The notes under the pieces are model-generated. The model did no database searches. It was not told the DNA's origin and worked only from the letters and a program-made list of their open reading frames with translations. From Tamlana crocina (GTDB lineage Bacteria; Bacteroidota; Bacteroidia; Flavobacteriales; Flavobacteriaceae), in the NCBI GenBank assembly GCA_040429635.1, contig CP158972.1:3041001-3105000 (forward strand): a stretch of 64,000 nucleotides of DNA, written 5' to 3'. Of the stretch, positions 25,891 to 34,535 are shown one piece after another. The position numbers were made by a program, and so were the translations under genes. Every line of letters begins with the position of its first letter. The stretch's first letter is position 1.

Positions 25891-26328
25891 ATGAAGCACA
25901 ACATTTTAATCATTTTGTTTTTTATAAGTACCGCGGTTTGTTTTGGCCAGCAAAAAATAACTTGGGAAGATTTAGCCAAGGTAAAGTTTAGTGAAAAATA
26001 TTTTCCAAAATTTGATGATACATTCTTGTATCCGGCATTCTCTACCGATATCAAAGCTTTGGAAGGGAAAGTGGTTACGATTAAAGGATATTTTTTAAAC
26101 ATATCTCCAGAAGACAAATTATACATACTATCTAAAGGCCCCATGGCCTCCTGCTTTTTTTGTGGCGTTGGCGGACCGGAAACGGCTGTTGAGCTTCAGT
26201 TTAAATCAAAGCAAAATTTTAACACTGATGACATCGTCGCGGTAACAGGAAAATTAAAACTCAACAAGGACGACGTGGAGCATTTCAATTATATCCTCAC
26301 AGACTGTGAAGCGGCTTTAATCGAGTAA
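25891..26328 (+). CDS. DUF3299-like exported protein
   Basis: 145 residues with a signal peptide (cut after CFGQ, about residue 20). The compact OB-like body has ITWEDLAKVKFSEKYFPKFD, then LEGKVVTIKGYFL and MASCFFCGVGGPETAVEL. The CFFC pair (C88, C91) could bind metal or a thiol partner. The family is linked with zinc-responsive ABC operons in several phyla (memory). It follows the His-rich permease by 61 bp on the same strand. Confidence 0.75.
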   Translation: MKHNILIILFFISTAVCFGQQKITWEDLAKVKFSEKYFPKFDDTFLYPAFSTDIKALEGKVVTIKGYFLNISPEDKLYILSKGPMASCFFCGVGGPETAVELQFKSKQNFNTDDIVAVTGKLKLNKDDVEHFNYILTDCEAALIE

Positions 26329-26413
26329 TATTTCTTTCTGGCATTGCTCTGTTTGAACCAAAATGTTTTTTTACCTTTAAAACGTAAATCGCATTCCAAA
26401 AACCATCGCAGCC

Positions 26414-26929
26414 ATGAAACAAACGCTACTACTTTATAGCTTCATAATATGCTCTATTTTAAGTTGTAACGAACAACCCAAGACATCGCCCCCCATACAC
26501 GCAGAAAATTGGGCCAACCGGAAAATTGAAATTAAGGACAAGGATTCTTTGGAATACGGGAAATCGTACTTATCGATTTACTCGCAGATTTACAGCATAT
26601 CGCAACACAAAACCCATAATTTAACCGCTATGGTTAGCTTGCGCAATACCAGCGATACCGACACCATTTACCTGCTTAAAGCAGAATACTTTGACACTCA
26701 TGGGGTTTCGGTAAGGAACTATTTTAACCACCCTATTTTTTTGGCTCCCATGGAAACCACCGATATTATTATTGATGAAAAGGACGTTGCCGGTGGTACG
26801 GGTTCCAACTTCATTTTTGAATGGAAAATTCCGAAAAACTGTCCCGAGCCCTTGTTTGAAGGCATTATGAATTCAACCATGGGGCAACAAGGCCTATCAT
26901 TTACCACACAAGCCAAACGGATAAAATAA
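26414..26929 (+). CDS. DUF3124 family lipoprotein
   Basis: 171 residues with a lipobox (CSILSC, Cys18). The DUF3124 body includes YGKSYLSIYSQIYS, LTAMVSLRNTSDTDTIYLLKAEYFDTHG and FLAPMETTDIII, an Ig-like pattern. Function is unknown. It is placed at the end of the metal island and just before the antiporter (36-bp gap). Confidence 0.78.
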   Translation: MKQTLLLYSFIICSILSCNEQPKTSPPIHAENWANRKIEIKDKDSLEYGKSYLSIYSQIYSISQHKTHNLTAMVSLRNTSDTDTIYLLKAEYFDTHGVSVRNYFNHPIFLAPMETTDIIIDEKDVAGGTGSNFIFEWKIPKNCPEPLFEGIMNSTMGQQGLSFTTQAKRIK

Positions 26930-26965
26930 TCTAATTTGTTATCTATAAATTTTCACAAATGACAA

Positions 26966-28423
26966 ATGAACTTAGAAATTGAAAACATATTGCTTGTTGG
27001 TTCCCTATTACTCTTTGTGAGCATTATAGTGGGCAAAACATCCTATAAATTTGGCGTCCCCACCTTACTTTTATTTTTAGCTATTGGCATGCTGGCAGGA
27101 TCAGACGGCATTGTGGGCATTCGTTTTGACGACCCTAAACTGGCACAATTTATTGGTATCGTTTCCCTTAATTTTATTTTATTCTCGGGAGGATTGGACA
27201 CTAATTGGAATTCGGTAAAACCCATTATAAAAGAGGGTATCATGCTATCTACGGTTGGGGTATTGCTCACAGCCACATGTTTAGGCGTTTTCGTTTGGTC
27301 GATTACCGATTTCACCATTTACGAAAGCATGTTATTAGGTTCAATTGTGTCATCTACCGATGCGGCTGCCGTATTCTCCATTTTACGCTCCAAAAATTTA
27401 GCACTACGCACCAACCTGCGCCCAACATTGGAATTGGAAAGCGGTAGTAACGACCCTATGGCTTATGTACTGACCATTGCTTTTTTAAGCCTAGTAGTCA
27501 ATCAAGACCAAAGTTTTCTTTCTATAATCCCACTGTTTTTACAACAAATGATTTTGGGTGGTATTTCAGGGTTTATCTTCGGAAAAGTTAGCAAAACCAT
27601 TATCAATAAAATAAAGCTCGGTTTTGAGGGGCTTTACCCGGTTTTGGTTATAGCCCTAATGTTCATCACGTTTTCAGCCACCGATTTTATTGGCGGAAAC
27701 GGATTTTTAGCCATTTACATTTGCGCCGTTTATTTAGGCAACCAAGATTTAATACATAAATCAACTATTTTAAAGATGTTCGATGGTTTGGCTTGGCTCA
27801 TGCAAATCGTTTTGTTCCTAACACTCGGGCTACTTGTGTTCCCCACGCAAATCATCCCATATATGGGCATTGGTTTACTCATATCCCTGTTTTTAATCGT
27901 TGTGGCGCGCCCAGTAAGTGTGTTTTTGAGCATGGCGTTTTTTAAAATGAAAAATAGACGTCGACTGTATATTTCTTGGGTAGGGCTACGTGGCGCCGTT
28001 CCCATCGTGTTTGCCACTTACCCTCTTTTGGCCGGCATTGAAAAGGCCGATATGATTTTTAATATTGTATTTTTTATTTCGGTAACCTCGGTTTTAATTC
28101 AAGGCACCACCCTTTCCATTTTCGCCAAATGGCTCAACGTGGGGCTTCCCGAAGCAGTAAAACCCTTTTCTGAAAGCGATCGCTATATTCTGGATTTGCC
28201 CAAAACAGCCATGGAGGAAATTACCATATCGCCCACAAGCAGCGCTGTAAACAAGCGCATTATCGATATACATTTTCCGAAATCGGCATTTATAGTGATG
28301 ATAAAACGAAACAATAAGTTTGTTAGGCCAGGAGGATCGACAGTGATTGAGGCCAACGATACCTTGGTGGTGTTAATGGATAACGAAAATAGCTTGGATG
28401 AAGTGAATCAAGTTATTGCTTAA
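26966..28423 (+). CDS. Potassium/proton antiporter (CvrA/NhaP2 type)
   Basis: 485 residues. About twelve membrane helices fill residues 5-395, with the CPA motifs SSTDAAAVFSIL and LESGSNDPMAY, the latter carrying the Asp pair of cation/proton exchange. GLRGAVPIVFATYPLL is the late conserved helix. A cytosolic TrkA-C-like domain follows (about 405-485), which binds small regulators in relatives. It exchanges K+ (or another cation) for H+ in the inner membrane. It closes the block of + strand genes; no terminator is obvious after it. Confidence 0.88.
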   Translation: MNLEIENILLVGSLLLFVSIIVGKTSYKFGVPTLLLFLAIGMLAGSDGIVGIRFDDPKLAQFIGIVSLNFILFSGGLDTNWNSVKPIIKEGIMLSTVGVLLTATCLGVFVWSITDFTIYESMLLGSIVSSTDAAAVFSILRSKNLALRTNLRPTLELESGSNDPMAYVLTIAFLSLVVNQDQSFLSIIPLFLQQMILGGISGFIFGKVSKTIINKIKLGFEGLYPVLVIALMFITFSATDFIGGNGFLAIYICAVYLGNQDLIHKSTILKMFDGLAWLMQIVLFLTLGLLVFPTQIIPYMGIGLLISLFLIVVARPVSVFLSMAFFKMKNRRRLYISWVGLRGAVPIVFATYPLLAGIEKADMIFNIVFFISVTSVLIQGTTLSIFAKWLNVGLPEAVKPFSESDRYILDLPKTAMEEITISPTSSAVNKRIIDIHFPKSAFIVMIKRNNKFVRPGGSTVIEANDTLVVLMDNENSLDEVNQVIA

Positions 28424-28837
28424 TTTTAATTCTAATCAAACTCGTTTGTAAATGTTCTGCTATGACATCATTATTAGTTTACTGAAAAGGCTTAATATTG
28501 GATTTGCAAGTATTTTGGCCGTATTCGATTAAAGACTCACTTTAATCATCACAATCAAAAGGGTTTCTTGACAATTTAATAAGTAAATAAAATATGTCCA
28601 AAATTGAATACTTTTTTCCTTTCAATATAAAAGATGGATTTTGTAAAAACATACAATATTTCAATGTATCGTTAAGTGCTCCATCTGGCGTAGCAGTAAA
28701 GCAAGTTTAGAGACATACTCAAAGCTTTCATAAGAAATCGCCTTTTGGTCAATTTACTACAAGACGGCATTTACATAAAAAAGCTCCGAATTCATTTTCG
28801 GAGCTTTTTGTTTTTTGGGGAAGTTAAAAATCGTATC
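28424..28837. other. Intergenic region, no gene recognised
   Basis: 414 bp of AT-rich sequence. An open frame of 38 codons (28594-28710) begins with MSKIEYFFPF but has no convincing ribosome site or family resemblance and may be a gene remnant. The only clear signal is the terminator at 28777-28809. Confidence 0.4.
28777..28809. terminator. Bidirectional terminator
   Basis: AAAAAAGCTCCGAA, TTCATT, TTCGGAGCTTTTT: a 13-bp stem with T-runs on both strands, serving the thioredoxin-like operon that ends at 28838. Confidence 0.88.
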
Positions 28838-29443
28838 CTAAACCTTAATCGTGCAACCAATTGCTTTTGTTTCTTTTTGCGGCACATCTTCACCCGTTAA
28901 CAAAGCATCAACAGCGTCTTCAACGTATTTGGTTGTTACCGCCGTTTCGTCTTTGTAATTATCGTCAATGGCTCCAATGTATTTAACCACATTACCGGCA
29001 TCGGTTTTTTGCAATACAAAAATATGCGGTGTTTTTGTGGCTCCAAATTTTGGGTACACACTTTGCTCGGCATCGATTAAATAAGGAAAGGTAAAGCCTT
29101 TGCTCTCTGCTCGCTTTTTCATGGCATCTAAATTATCACCAGGCTTTACGGCAATATTATTGGGCATAATGGCAATCACCGGATAGCCTTTTTCTTCATA
29201 TTTATTGTTAAGTGCAATTATTCGGTCTTCATACATCACTGCATACGGGCAAGTATTGCAGGTAAACGTAACGATGTAACCTTTGGCATCTTCATAATCT
29301 GAAAGCGACACCATATTACCATCAATATTTTCTAAGGAGAAATCTTCGGCGACATCGCCAATTTTGTAACCATCGCTAACGGTAAAGGCACTAATTAGCA
29401 CCAAAACAAGTGCTGCTGTAAGAAACTGGATAGACTTTTTCAT
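28838..29443 (-). CDS. Exported thioredoxin-fold (redoxin) protein
   Basis: 201 residues with a signal peptide (residues 1-22). The redoxin/AhpC-TSA-like domain has VAEDFSLENIDGNMVSLSDY, then the active-site-like pair C62-N-T-C65 in TFTCNTCPYAVMYEDR, IMPNNIAV, and the cis-Pro loop ATKTPHIFVL. Probably a periplasmic thiol oxidoreductase, often annotated as thioredoxin family. It follows the TlpA-like gene with a 5-bp gap, so the two are one operon. Confidence 0.85.
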   Translation of the reverse strand: MKKSIQFLTAALVLVLISAFTVSDGYKIGDVAEDFSLENIDGNMVSLSDYEDAKGYIVTFTCNTCPYAVMYEDRIIALNNKYEEKGYPVIAIMPNNIAVKPGDNLDAMKKRAESKGFTFPYLIDAEQSVYPKFGATKTPHIFVLQKTDAGNVVKYIGAIDDNYKDETAVTTKYVEDAVDALLTGEDVPQKETKAIGCTIKV

Positions 29444-29448
29444 AATTA

Positions 29449-29997
29449 TTAGTGGTTTAAAAATGGATTTAGTTTTTCTTTTAATTCTTCATAATTAAAT
29501 GACTGCTCATAAAATTCACGAGTATCATTTTTATATATTAATGTCGCAGGAATAGAGCCCGACCAAGCTTCGCTTATTTTAGGAATCCACGAATTCATAT
29601 CAGGGTCATCCAGCGCCACAACCTTACTCTGAAGTTGATGTTTTTTTATGAAGGGCTTAAGCTTTTTATCGTATAAATGCGGAAAATCCAAACTCACCAA
29701 TAGCACCTCTACACCCTTGTCTTTATAATCGGCATGCAATTTTTCAAAATAAGGCAACTCCTTAACGCACGGCGCGCACCACGTTGCCCAAAAATTAATA
29801 ACGTGTATTTTATCATCCTTCTTTTCAAGGAATTTTTTAAAACCAGCAAAATCGTAAACCTCTAAATCCATCGAAGCTTTCTCCTGCTTGACGTCAATCT
29901 GCTGAGTTGAATCGACAGCCAGCATTTCAGCTTTTTTTTCATTTTTACAACTGAACAGTAAGCATATAATGGCTATAGATACTAGTTTTATTTTCAT
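29449..29997 (-). CDS. TlpA-like thioredoxin lipoprotein
   Basis: 182 residues with a lipoprotein signal (CLLFSC, Cys17), so it is anchored in the envelope. The thioredoxin fold carries WATWCAPCVKELPYF with the redox pair Cys74/Cys77 and a cis-Pro SIPATLIY. TlpA/ResA proteins keep periplasmic cysteines reduced, for example in cytochrome c assembly. First gene of a two-gene operon with the redoxin downstream. Confidence 0.88.
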   Translation of the reverse strand: MKIKLVSIAIICLLFSCKNEKKAEMLAVDSTQQIDVKQEKASMDLEVYDFAGFKKFLEKKDDKIHVINFWATWCAPCVKELPYFEKLHADYKDKGVEVLLVSLDFPHLYDKKLKPFIKKHQLQSKVVALDDPDMNSWIPKISEAWSGSIPATLIYKNDTREFYEQSFNYEELKEKLNPFLNH

Positions 29998-30223
29998 ATG
30001 TATTCTTTCATAAAATTTTCAAACTCAATTTTGATAGTGTCCAACCAATTACTTAAAAACCAATCAAGCAATTAATTTCCTTTCTTGAGCTTTATAAATT
30101 TAAATAATACTTAAACTCTATACCGCTTTTTAACAGTATTTTATGTTAAAAGTAAATCCGACGTCAATCAATCGCAAAAAAATTCTAAATTATTTCTGTA
30201 TTTTTAGGAGCAACAACCAACAA

Positions 30224-30673
30224 ATGAACATAGAACAAATCCTTAAAATAAACTCCGATTTGCCTTTGCACAAAAAGGTGGTGATTAACCTGTTTTTCAC
30301 TTACGGATTGATAAACGGGAAACTAAACGAAGCACTCAAGCCCCACGATATTTCCCTACAGCAGTTTAATGTGCTTCGTATTTTACGTGGGCAAAAAGGC
30401 CGCCCCGTAACTTTGGCTGCCATCCAGGAACGCATGGTCAATAAAATGAGTAACACCACTCGTTTGGTTGACAAACTTGTTAAAAAGAAGTATGTATCTA
30501 AAACCAAAAACAATACCAACAAACGGAAAATAGATATTACAATTACCCAACAAGGGCTCGATTTCCTGAATGATATTGACAATTTAGTAGAAACTTCAGA
30601 AATAGAATTTACAAGTGCACTTAGCCCCACCGAACAACGCGAACTCATCAGGCTATTGAACAAACTGGACTAA
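30224..30673 (+). CDS. MarR-family transcriptional regulator
   Basis: 149 residues from the ATG at 30224, chosen because AGGAG lies 13 nt upstream and the protein then begins like its family; an earlier ATG at 30143 adds 27 unlikely residues. The winged-helix DNA-binding domain spans about 35-110 (LSLQQ-like FNVLRILRGQKGRPVTLAAIQERM, then NTTRLVDKLVKKKYVSK). The ligand is unknown. It is divergent from the TlpA operon, a plausible target. Confidence 0.85.
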   Translation: MNIEQILKINSDLPLHKKVVINLFFTYGLINGKLNEALKPHDISLQQFNVLRILRGQKGRPVTLAAIQERMVNKMSNTTRLVDKLVKKKYVSKTKNNTNKRKIDITITQQGLDFLNDIDNLVETSEIEFTSALSPTEQRELIRLLNKLD

Positions 30674-30716
30674 CAGGTGCAATTGCTAACCAAAACACGA
30701 AAAAACTCCTTAATAT

Positions 30717-30748
30717 TTTGGGTAATAATTTTTTCGTTTTTATATTTG
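30717..30748 (+). promoter_or_regulatory. Promoter of the trp operon
   Basis: TTTG at 30717-30720, a 20-nt spacer, and TATATTTG at 30741-30748, an exact flavobacterial promoter. Transcription should start near 30754, about 14 nt before the leader peptide ATG. Confidence 0.75.
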
Positions 30749-30767
30749 AGCCATTAAAAAACAAAAC

Positions 30768-30815
30768 ATGAACATAATTTTAAATACAGCTTGGTGGTGG
30801 TGCTTTAGAAACTAA
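30768..30815 (+). CDS. trpL: Tryptophan operon leader peptide
   Basis: 15 residues, MNIILNTAWWWCFRN, with three consecutive TGG codons at 30792-30800. Ribosome stalling at these codons when charged tRNA-Trp is short would leave the downstream terminator unformed. It is preceded by the trp promoter and followed by a terminator and trpE. Confidence 0.88.
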   Translation: MNIILNTAWWWCFRN

Positions 30816-30819
30816 CGAT

Positions 30820-30896
30820 TCGTGAAGTAAAAACCTAGTATATTTAAAACTCAAAATATAAAAAAGGCTTGTCAATTCACGACAAGCCTTTTTTTA
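30820..30896 (+). promoter_or_regulatory. trp attenuator (antiterminator and terminator)
   Basis: Terminator stem AAGGCTTGTC (30864-30873), loop AATTCAC, GACAAGCCTT then TTTTT (30881-30894). The segment TCGTGAA at 30820-30826 can pair with TTCACGA at 30876-30882, inside the loop and right arm, and would break the terminator when the ribosome stalls on the Trp codons. Confidence 0.8.
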
Positions 30897-30931
30897 TTAT
30901 TCTGAAATCATTTCAGAGAAACTAAAAATAA

Positions 30932-32338
30932 ATGGAAAAATACAGTCTTTATACCCACCACAAACGCATTTTAACCGATACCATTACGCCCGTAACGGTG
31001 TACTATAAAATACGCGACAAATACCCGAATAGTATTCTTTTGGAAAGTGGTGACTACCACCGCAACCATAAAAACTTTTCATATATCTGCTTTAACCCCA
31101 TCGCGTCGATTAAAGTAGAAAACGAAGTGATTTCGCAAACCTTTCCCGATGGAAGCACCACCAGTTTAAACATAACCGATGGTGTAAATGTGGTGGACGA
31201 AATCTACAATTTCACCAAACGATTTGATGTTAAAACCGAAGAGAATTTCAAGTTCATTAACAACGGCATTTTTGGCTATACGGCTTATGATGCCGTTAGA
31301 TATTTTGAAGACATTGAAATCGGCAAAAAAGACAATTCGGTAATCATCCCCGATGTGTATTATGCAGTTTATAAAAACATCATAGCCATCAATCACTTTA
31401 AAAATGAAGCCTACATTTTTGCCCACTGTTACGAGGATAACGAAAACAATATCCACGAAATAGACAAACTCATAAACGTTCAAAATTTTGCTTCGTACAA
31501 CTTTAATACAAAGGGCGACATCAATTCGAACTTAACTGATGAAGAGTTTAAACAAAACGTAGAGTTGGCCAGAAAACATTGCCAACGTGGTGATGTATTT
31601 CAATTAGTGCTTTCTCGACGTTTTTCGCAAGAGTTTGCGGGCGACGATTTCAATGTTTACCGTGCACTAAGAAGCATTAACCCCTCGCCGTATTTATTTT
31701 ATTTCGATTATGGTGATTTTAAAATATTTGGTAGTTCGCCCGAAGCACAACTTATTGTTTCCGATGGTTTGGCTGAAATCCACCCCATTGCAGGAACGTT
31801 TAAACGTACCGGCGACGACGCAAAAGATGCCGTTTTGGCCGAACAATTAAAAAACGACGACAAAGAGAATGCCGAGCACGTCATGTTGGTCGATTTGGCT
31901 CGAAATGACCTCAGCCGACACGGTAGCCAAGTGAATGTGGAAACCTATCGCGAGGTTCAATTTTTCTCACATGTTATCCATTTAGTGAGTAAAGTTACCG
32001 GGCATAAGCACGACACCACCTCAACCATGCAAGTGGTGGCCGATACCTTCCCCGCAGGTACGCTAAGCGGAGCACCCAAACATATGGCCATGCAGCTCAT
32101 TGAAAAGTATGAAAAAACAAGCCGAGGCTATTACGGTGGAGCCATTGGGTTTATGGATTTTGATGGCAATTTTAACCACGCCATCATGATTAGAACCTTT
32201 TTAAGCAAAGACTACAAACTGAATTGGCAAGCCGGTGCCGGAATGGTTTCAAAATCGGACCAAGAAAGTGAATTACAGGAAGTTTACAATAAACTGGGGG
32301 CTTTAACCAAAGCTATCAAAATAGCAGAAGATATATGA
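30932..32338 (+). CDS. trpE: Anthranilate synthase component I
   Basis: 468 residues. Converts chorismate to anthranilate using ammonia from TrpG. The N-terminal TrpE domain holds LLESGDYH (30-37, the LLES motif of the Trp feedback site). The chorismate-binding domain has FQLVLSRRF, SPEAQL, HPIAGTFKRTG, ENAEHVMLVDLARNDL, FPAGTLSGAPK and GYYGGAIGF in order. First structural gene of trpE-G-D-C-F-B-A, controlled by the attenuator upstream. Confidence 0.96.
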   Translation: MEKYSLYTHHKRILTDTITPVTVYYKIRDKYPNSILLESGDYHRNHKNFSYICFNPIASIKVENEVISQTFPDGSTTSLNITDGVNVVDEIYNFTKRFDVKTEENFKFINNGIFGYTAYDAVRYFEDIEIGKKDNSVIIPDVYYAVYKNIIAINHFKNEAYIFAHCYEDNENNIHEIDKLINVQNFASYNFNTKGDINSNLTDEEFKQNVELARKHCQRGDVFQLVLSRRFSQEFAGDDFNVYRALRSINPSPYLFYFDYGDFKIFGSSPEAQLIVSDGLAEIHPIAGTFKRTGDDAKDAVLAEQLKNDDKENAEHVMLVDLARNDLSRHGSQVNVETYREVQFFSHVIHLVSKVTGHKHDTTSTMQVVADTFPAGTLSGAPKHMAMQLIEKYEKTSRGYYGGAIGFMDFDGNFNHAIMIRTFLSKDYKLNWQAGAGMVSKSDQESELQEVYNKLGALTKAIKIAEDI

Positions 32339-32419
32339 GTTTAGAAAAAAAGGAATAATTGAAATCAACAGAAAATAATTAACAAAAAGCAAAGTCCCTT
32401 TTTCCGATGGAATCGGGAC

Positions 32420-32563
32420 CATCAATCTGCAGAAATAATGAGCGAAGGAATGAAGATGCAAAGCGAAGCTTTAAGCACGAAGTTCCGAAAGCGAATGTTC
32501 CGCAGGAATTTCCTCAGATTGATTTGATTTTTTGGTTCGTTTTGTATCAAGACAAAATGAACA
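32420..32563. repeat. 144-bp repeat, copy 1 (trpE-trpG spacer)
   Basis: About 97 percent identical (four mismatches, no gaps, counted by eye) to 33251-33394. Both start CATCAATCTGCAGAAATAAT and end CAAGACAAAATGAACA. Segments CAATCTGCAGAAAT and ATTTCCTCAGATTG within each copy are inverted and could close a long hairpin. A short open frame within it is not a gene. Confidence 0.9.
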
Positions 32564-32610
32564 TAAACAAAAGAGATTCCGCTTTGGCAGGAATGACAAA
32601 CTGAAAACGA

Positions 32611-33177
32611 ATGAAAAAAATACTAGTAATAGATAACTACGACAGTTTCACCTATAATCTCGTTCATTATTTGGAAGATTTAAACTGCGATGTTACCGTA
32701 GTAAGAAACGACAAACTGGCTTTGGAAGATGTTGAGCCATTCAGCAAAATTGTATTATCTCCTGGCCCAGGCATTCCCGACGAAGCCGGACTGTTAAAAG
32801 CCATTATTGAAAAATATGCCCCAACCAAAAGCATTTTAGGTGTATGTTTAGGCCAGCAAGCCATAGGCGAAGTGTTTGGTGGTTCATTGGTGAATCTAGA
32901 TGATGTTTACCACGGCGTGGCCACCCAAGTGGAAATTTGTGTGGATGACGAACCTATTTTTAACGGACTGGACAAAAATATTGAAGTGGGCCGTTACCAC
33001 TCGTGGGTGGTGCATCCTGATTTGCCCGAGAGTTTGGAAGCCACTTCGTTTGACGAAAACGGACAAGTGATGTCATTACGCCACAAAATTTACGACGTAA
33101 AAGGTGTACAATACCACCCCGAATCGGTATTAACACCAGACGGCAAAAAAATATTGGAAAATTGGGTGAACCAGTAA
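32611..33177 (+). CDS. trpG: Anthranilate synthase component II (glutamine amidotransferase)
   Basis: 188 residues, a class I glutamine amidotransferase that feeds ammonia to TrpE. Nucleophile Cys in GVCLGQQAIGEVFGG (near residue 78), oxyanion SPGPG earlier, and the His-Glu pair in VQYHPESVLTPDG. Bracketed by the two 144-bp repeats, an arrangement that could let recombination remove it. Confidence 0.96.
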   Translation: MKKILVIDNYDSFTYNLVHYLEDLNCDVTVVRNDKLALEDVEPFSKIVLSPGPGIPDEAGLLKAIIEKYAPTKSILGVCLGQQAIGEVFGGSLVNLDDVYHGVATQVEICVDDEPIFNGLDKNIEVGRYHSWVVHPDLPESLEATSFDENGQVMSLRHKIYDVKGVQYHPESVLTPDGKKILENWVNQ

Positions 33178-33250
33178 AAATTGAAAGCAGATAAAAATAA
33201 GAAAATAAAATAGTAAAAAATCGAGTCCCAAATTTCGACCAAGTCGAAAG

Positions 33251-33394
33251 CATCAATCTGCAGAAATAATGAGCGTAGAAACGAAGATGCAAAGCAAAGC
33301 TTTAAGCACGAAGTTCCGAAAGCGAATGTTCCGCAGGAATTTCCTCAGATTGATTTGATTTTTTGGTTCGTTTTGTATCAAGACAAAATGAACA
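33251..33394. repeat. 144-bp repeat, copy 2 (trpG-trpD spacer)
   Basis: Direct copy of 32420-32563, same orientation and length. The four differences lie in the first 50 bases. It contains the same internal inverted segments. Confidence 0.9.
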
Positions 33395-33443
33395 ATAATT
33401 TTAGAACAATTAAAACAATTTCCGATTTCGCAGCAATAGTAAA

Positions 33444-34436
33444 ATGAAAGATATATTAAACAGACTGATAAACCACGACACGCTAACCACCGAGGAAGCC
33501 AAACAAGTTATCGTTAACATATCCAACGATATGTACAACCCGAGTCAAATTGCTTGTTTTCTTTCTGTTTTTATGATGCGCAGCATTACCATTGAAGAAC
33601 TCACGGGATTCAGAAATGCTTTGTTGGAGCTTTGTGTTCCTATTGACCTCAGAGAATTCGATGCCATTGATATTGTAGGTACGGGTGGTGACGGAAAAAA
33701 CACGTTTAATATTTCCACCCTATCCTCGTTTATAACGGCAGGTGCAGGAGTTAATGTATCGAAACATGGTAATTACGGCGTATCGTCCACTTCGGGATCT
33801 TCAAACGTTATGGAAACATTGGGAGTAAAATTTTCCAACAACAAAGATTTTTTAAAACGCTGTGTGGACCAAGCGGGCATTTGTATTTTGCACGCGCCGC
33901 TATTCCATCCGGCCATGAAAAATGTGGCTCCAATTAGAAAAGAATTGGGCGTAAAAACCTTTTTCAATATGTTGGGCCCCATGGTAAATCCGTCGTTTCC
34001 AAAAAACCAATTATTGGGCGTTTATAATTTGGAACTTTTGCGCTTGTACAGTTTCATTTATCAAAACACCGATAAAAATTACAACATTGTTTATGCTTTA
34101 GATGGCTACGACGAAATTTCATTAACCGGAAAAGCTAAAATAGTATCGAATCATTCCGAGAAACTGTTTTCTCCGGAAGATTTAGGAGTAAAACCAGTAA
34201 AACAAGACGCGATTTTTGGAGGCAACAGTATTGAAGATGCCGCAAAAATATTTGTGGATATTATAAGCGGAAACGGTACCGAAGCACAAAACAACGTGGT
34301 GTGTGCCAATGCAGGATTAGCCATCGCTACGGCCGAACAAATTTCGCATAAAGAAGGTTTTGAGTTAGCCAAAGCATCCTTATTTTCTGGTAAAGCCAAA
34401 ACGAGTTTAGATAAATTGATTGAATTGAGTAAATAA
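33444..34436 (+). CDS. trpD: Anthranilate phosphoribosyltransferase
   Basis: 330 residues. Joins anthranilate to PRPP. The PRPP-binding glycine loop VGTGGDGKNTFNIST (near 75-89) and KHGNYGVSSTSGSSNVMETLG (about 110-130) are conserved. The helical N-terminal domain carries EEAKQVI and TIEELTGFRNAL. Separate from trpG, as in most Bacteroidota. Confidence 0.96.
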   Translation: MKDILNRLINHDTLTTEEAKQVIVNISNDMYNPSQIACFLSVFMMRSITIEELTGFRNALLELCVPIDLREFDAIDIVGTGGDGKNTFNISTLSSFITAGAGVNVSKHGNYGVSSTSGSSNVMETLGVKFSNNKDFLKRCVDQAGICILHAPLFHPAMKNVAPIRKELGVKTFFNMLGPMVNPSFPKNQLLGVYNLELLRLYSFIYQNTDKNYNIVYALDGYDEISLTGKAKIVSNHSEKLFSPEDLGVKPVKQDAIFGGNSIEDAAKIFVDIISGNGTEAQNNVVCANAGLAIATAEQISHKEGFELAKASLFSGKAKTSLDKLIELSK

Positions 34437-34521
34437 CGTCATTACGAGGAGAAAAACGACGCGGTAATCTCGTTAAAACATACAGATTGCCACAACTTTT
34501 TTCACAAGTTTCGCAATGACG
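34437..34521. repeat. Bipartite CGTCATT/AATGACG repeat, trpD-trpC
   Basis: Starts CGTCATTACGAGGAG right after the trpD stop and ends GCAATGACG 15 nt before trpC. Outer ends are inverted. Confidence 0.7.
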
Positions 34522-34535
34522 ATTCGAAAACAAAA

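Noticed and set aside
28594..28710. 38-codon open frame after the antiporter
   Set aside because: No ribosome site, no homology pattern, and A/T-rich spacer on both sides; listed only as part of the intergenic region.
32407..32604. 65-codon frame between trpE and trpG
   Set aside because: It is made almost entirely of the 144-bp repeat and has no protein-like pattern.
32420..33394. CRISPR-like array
   Set aside because: Only two copies of a 144-bp unit separated by a whole gene; no short regular repeats or cas genes anywhere in the window.
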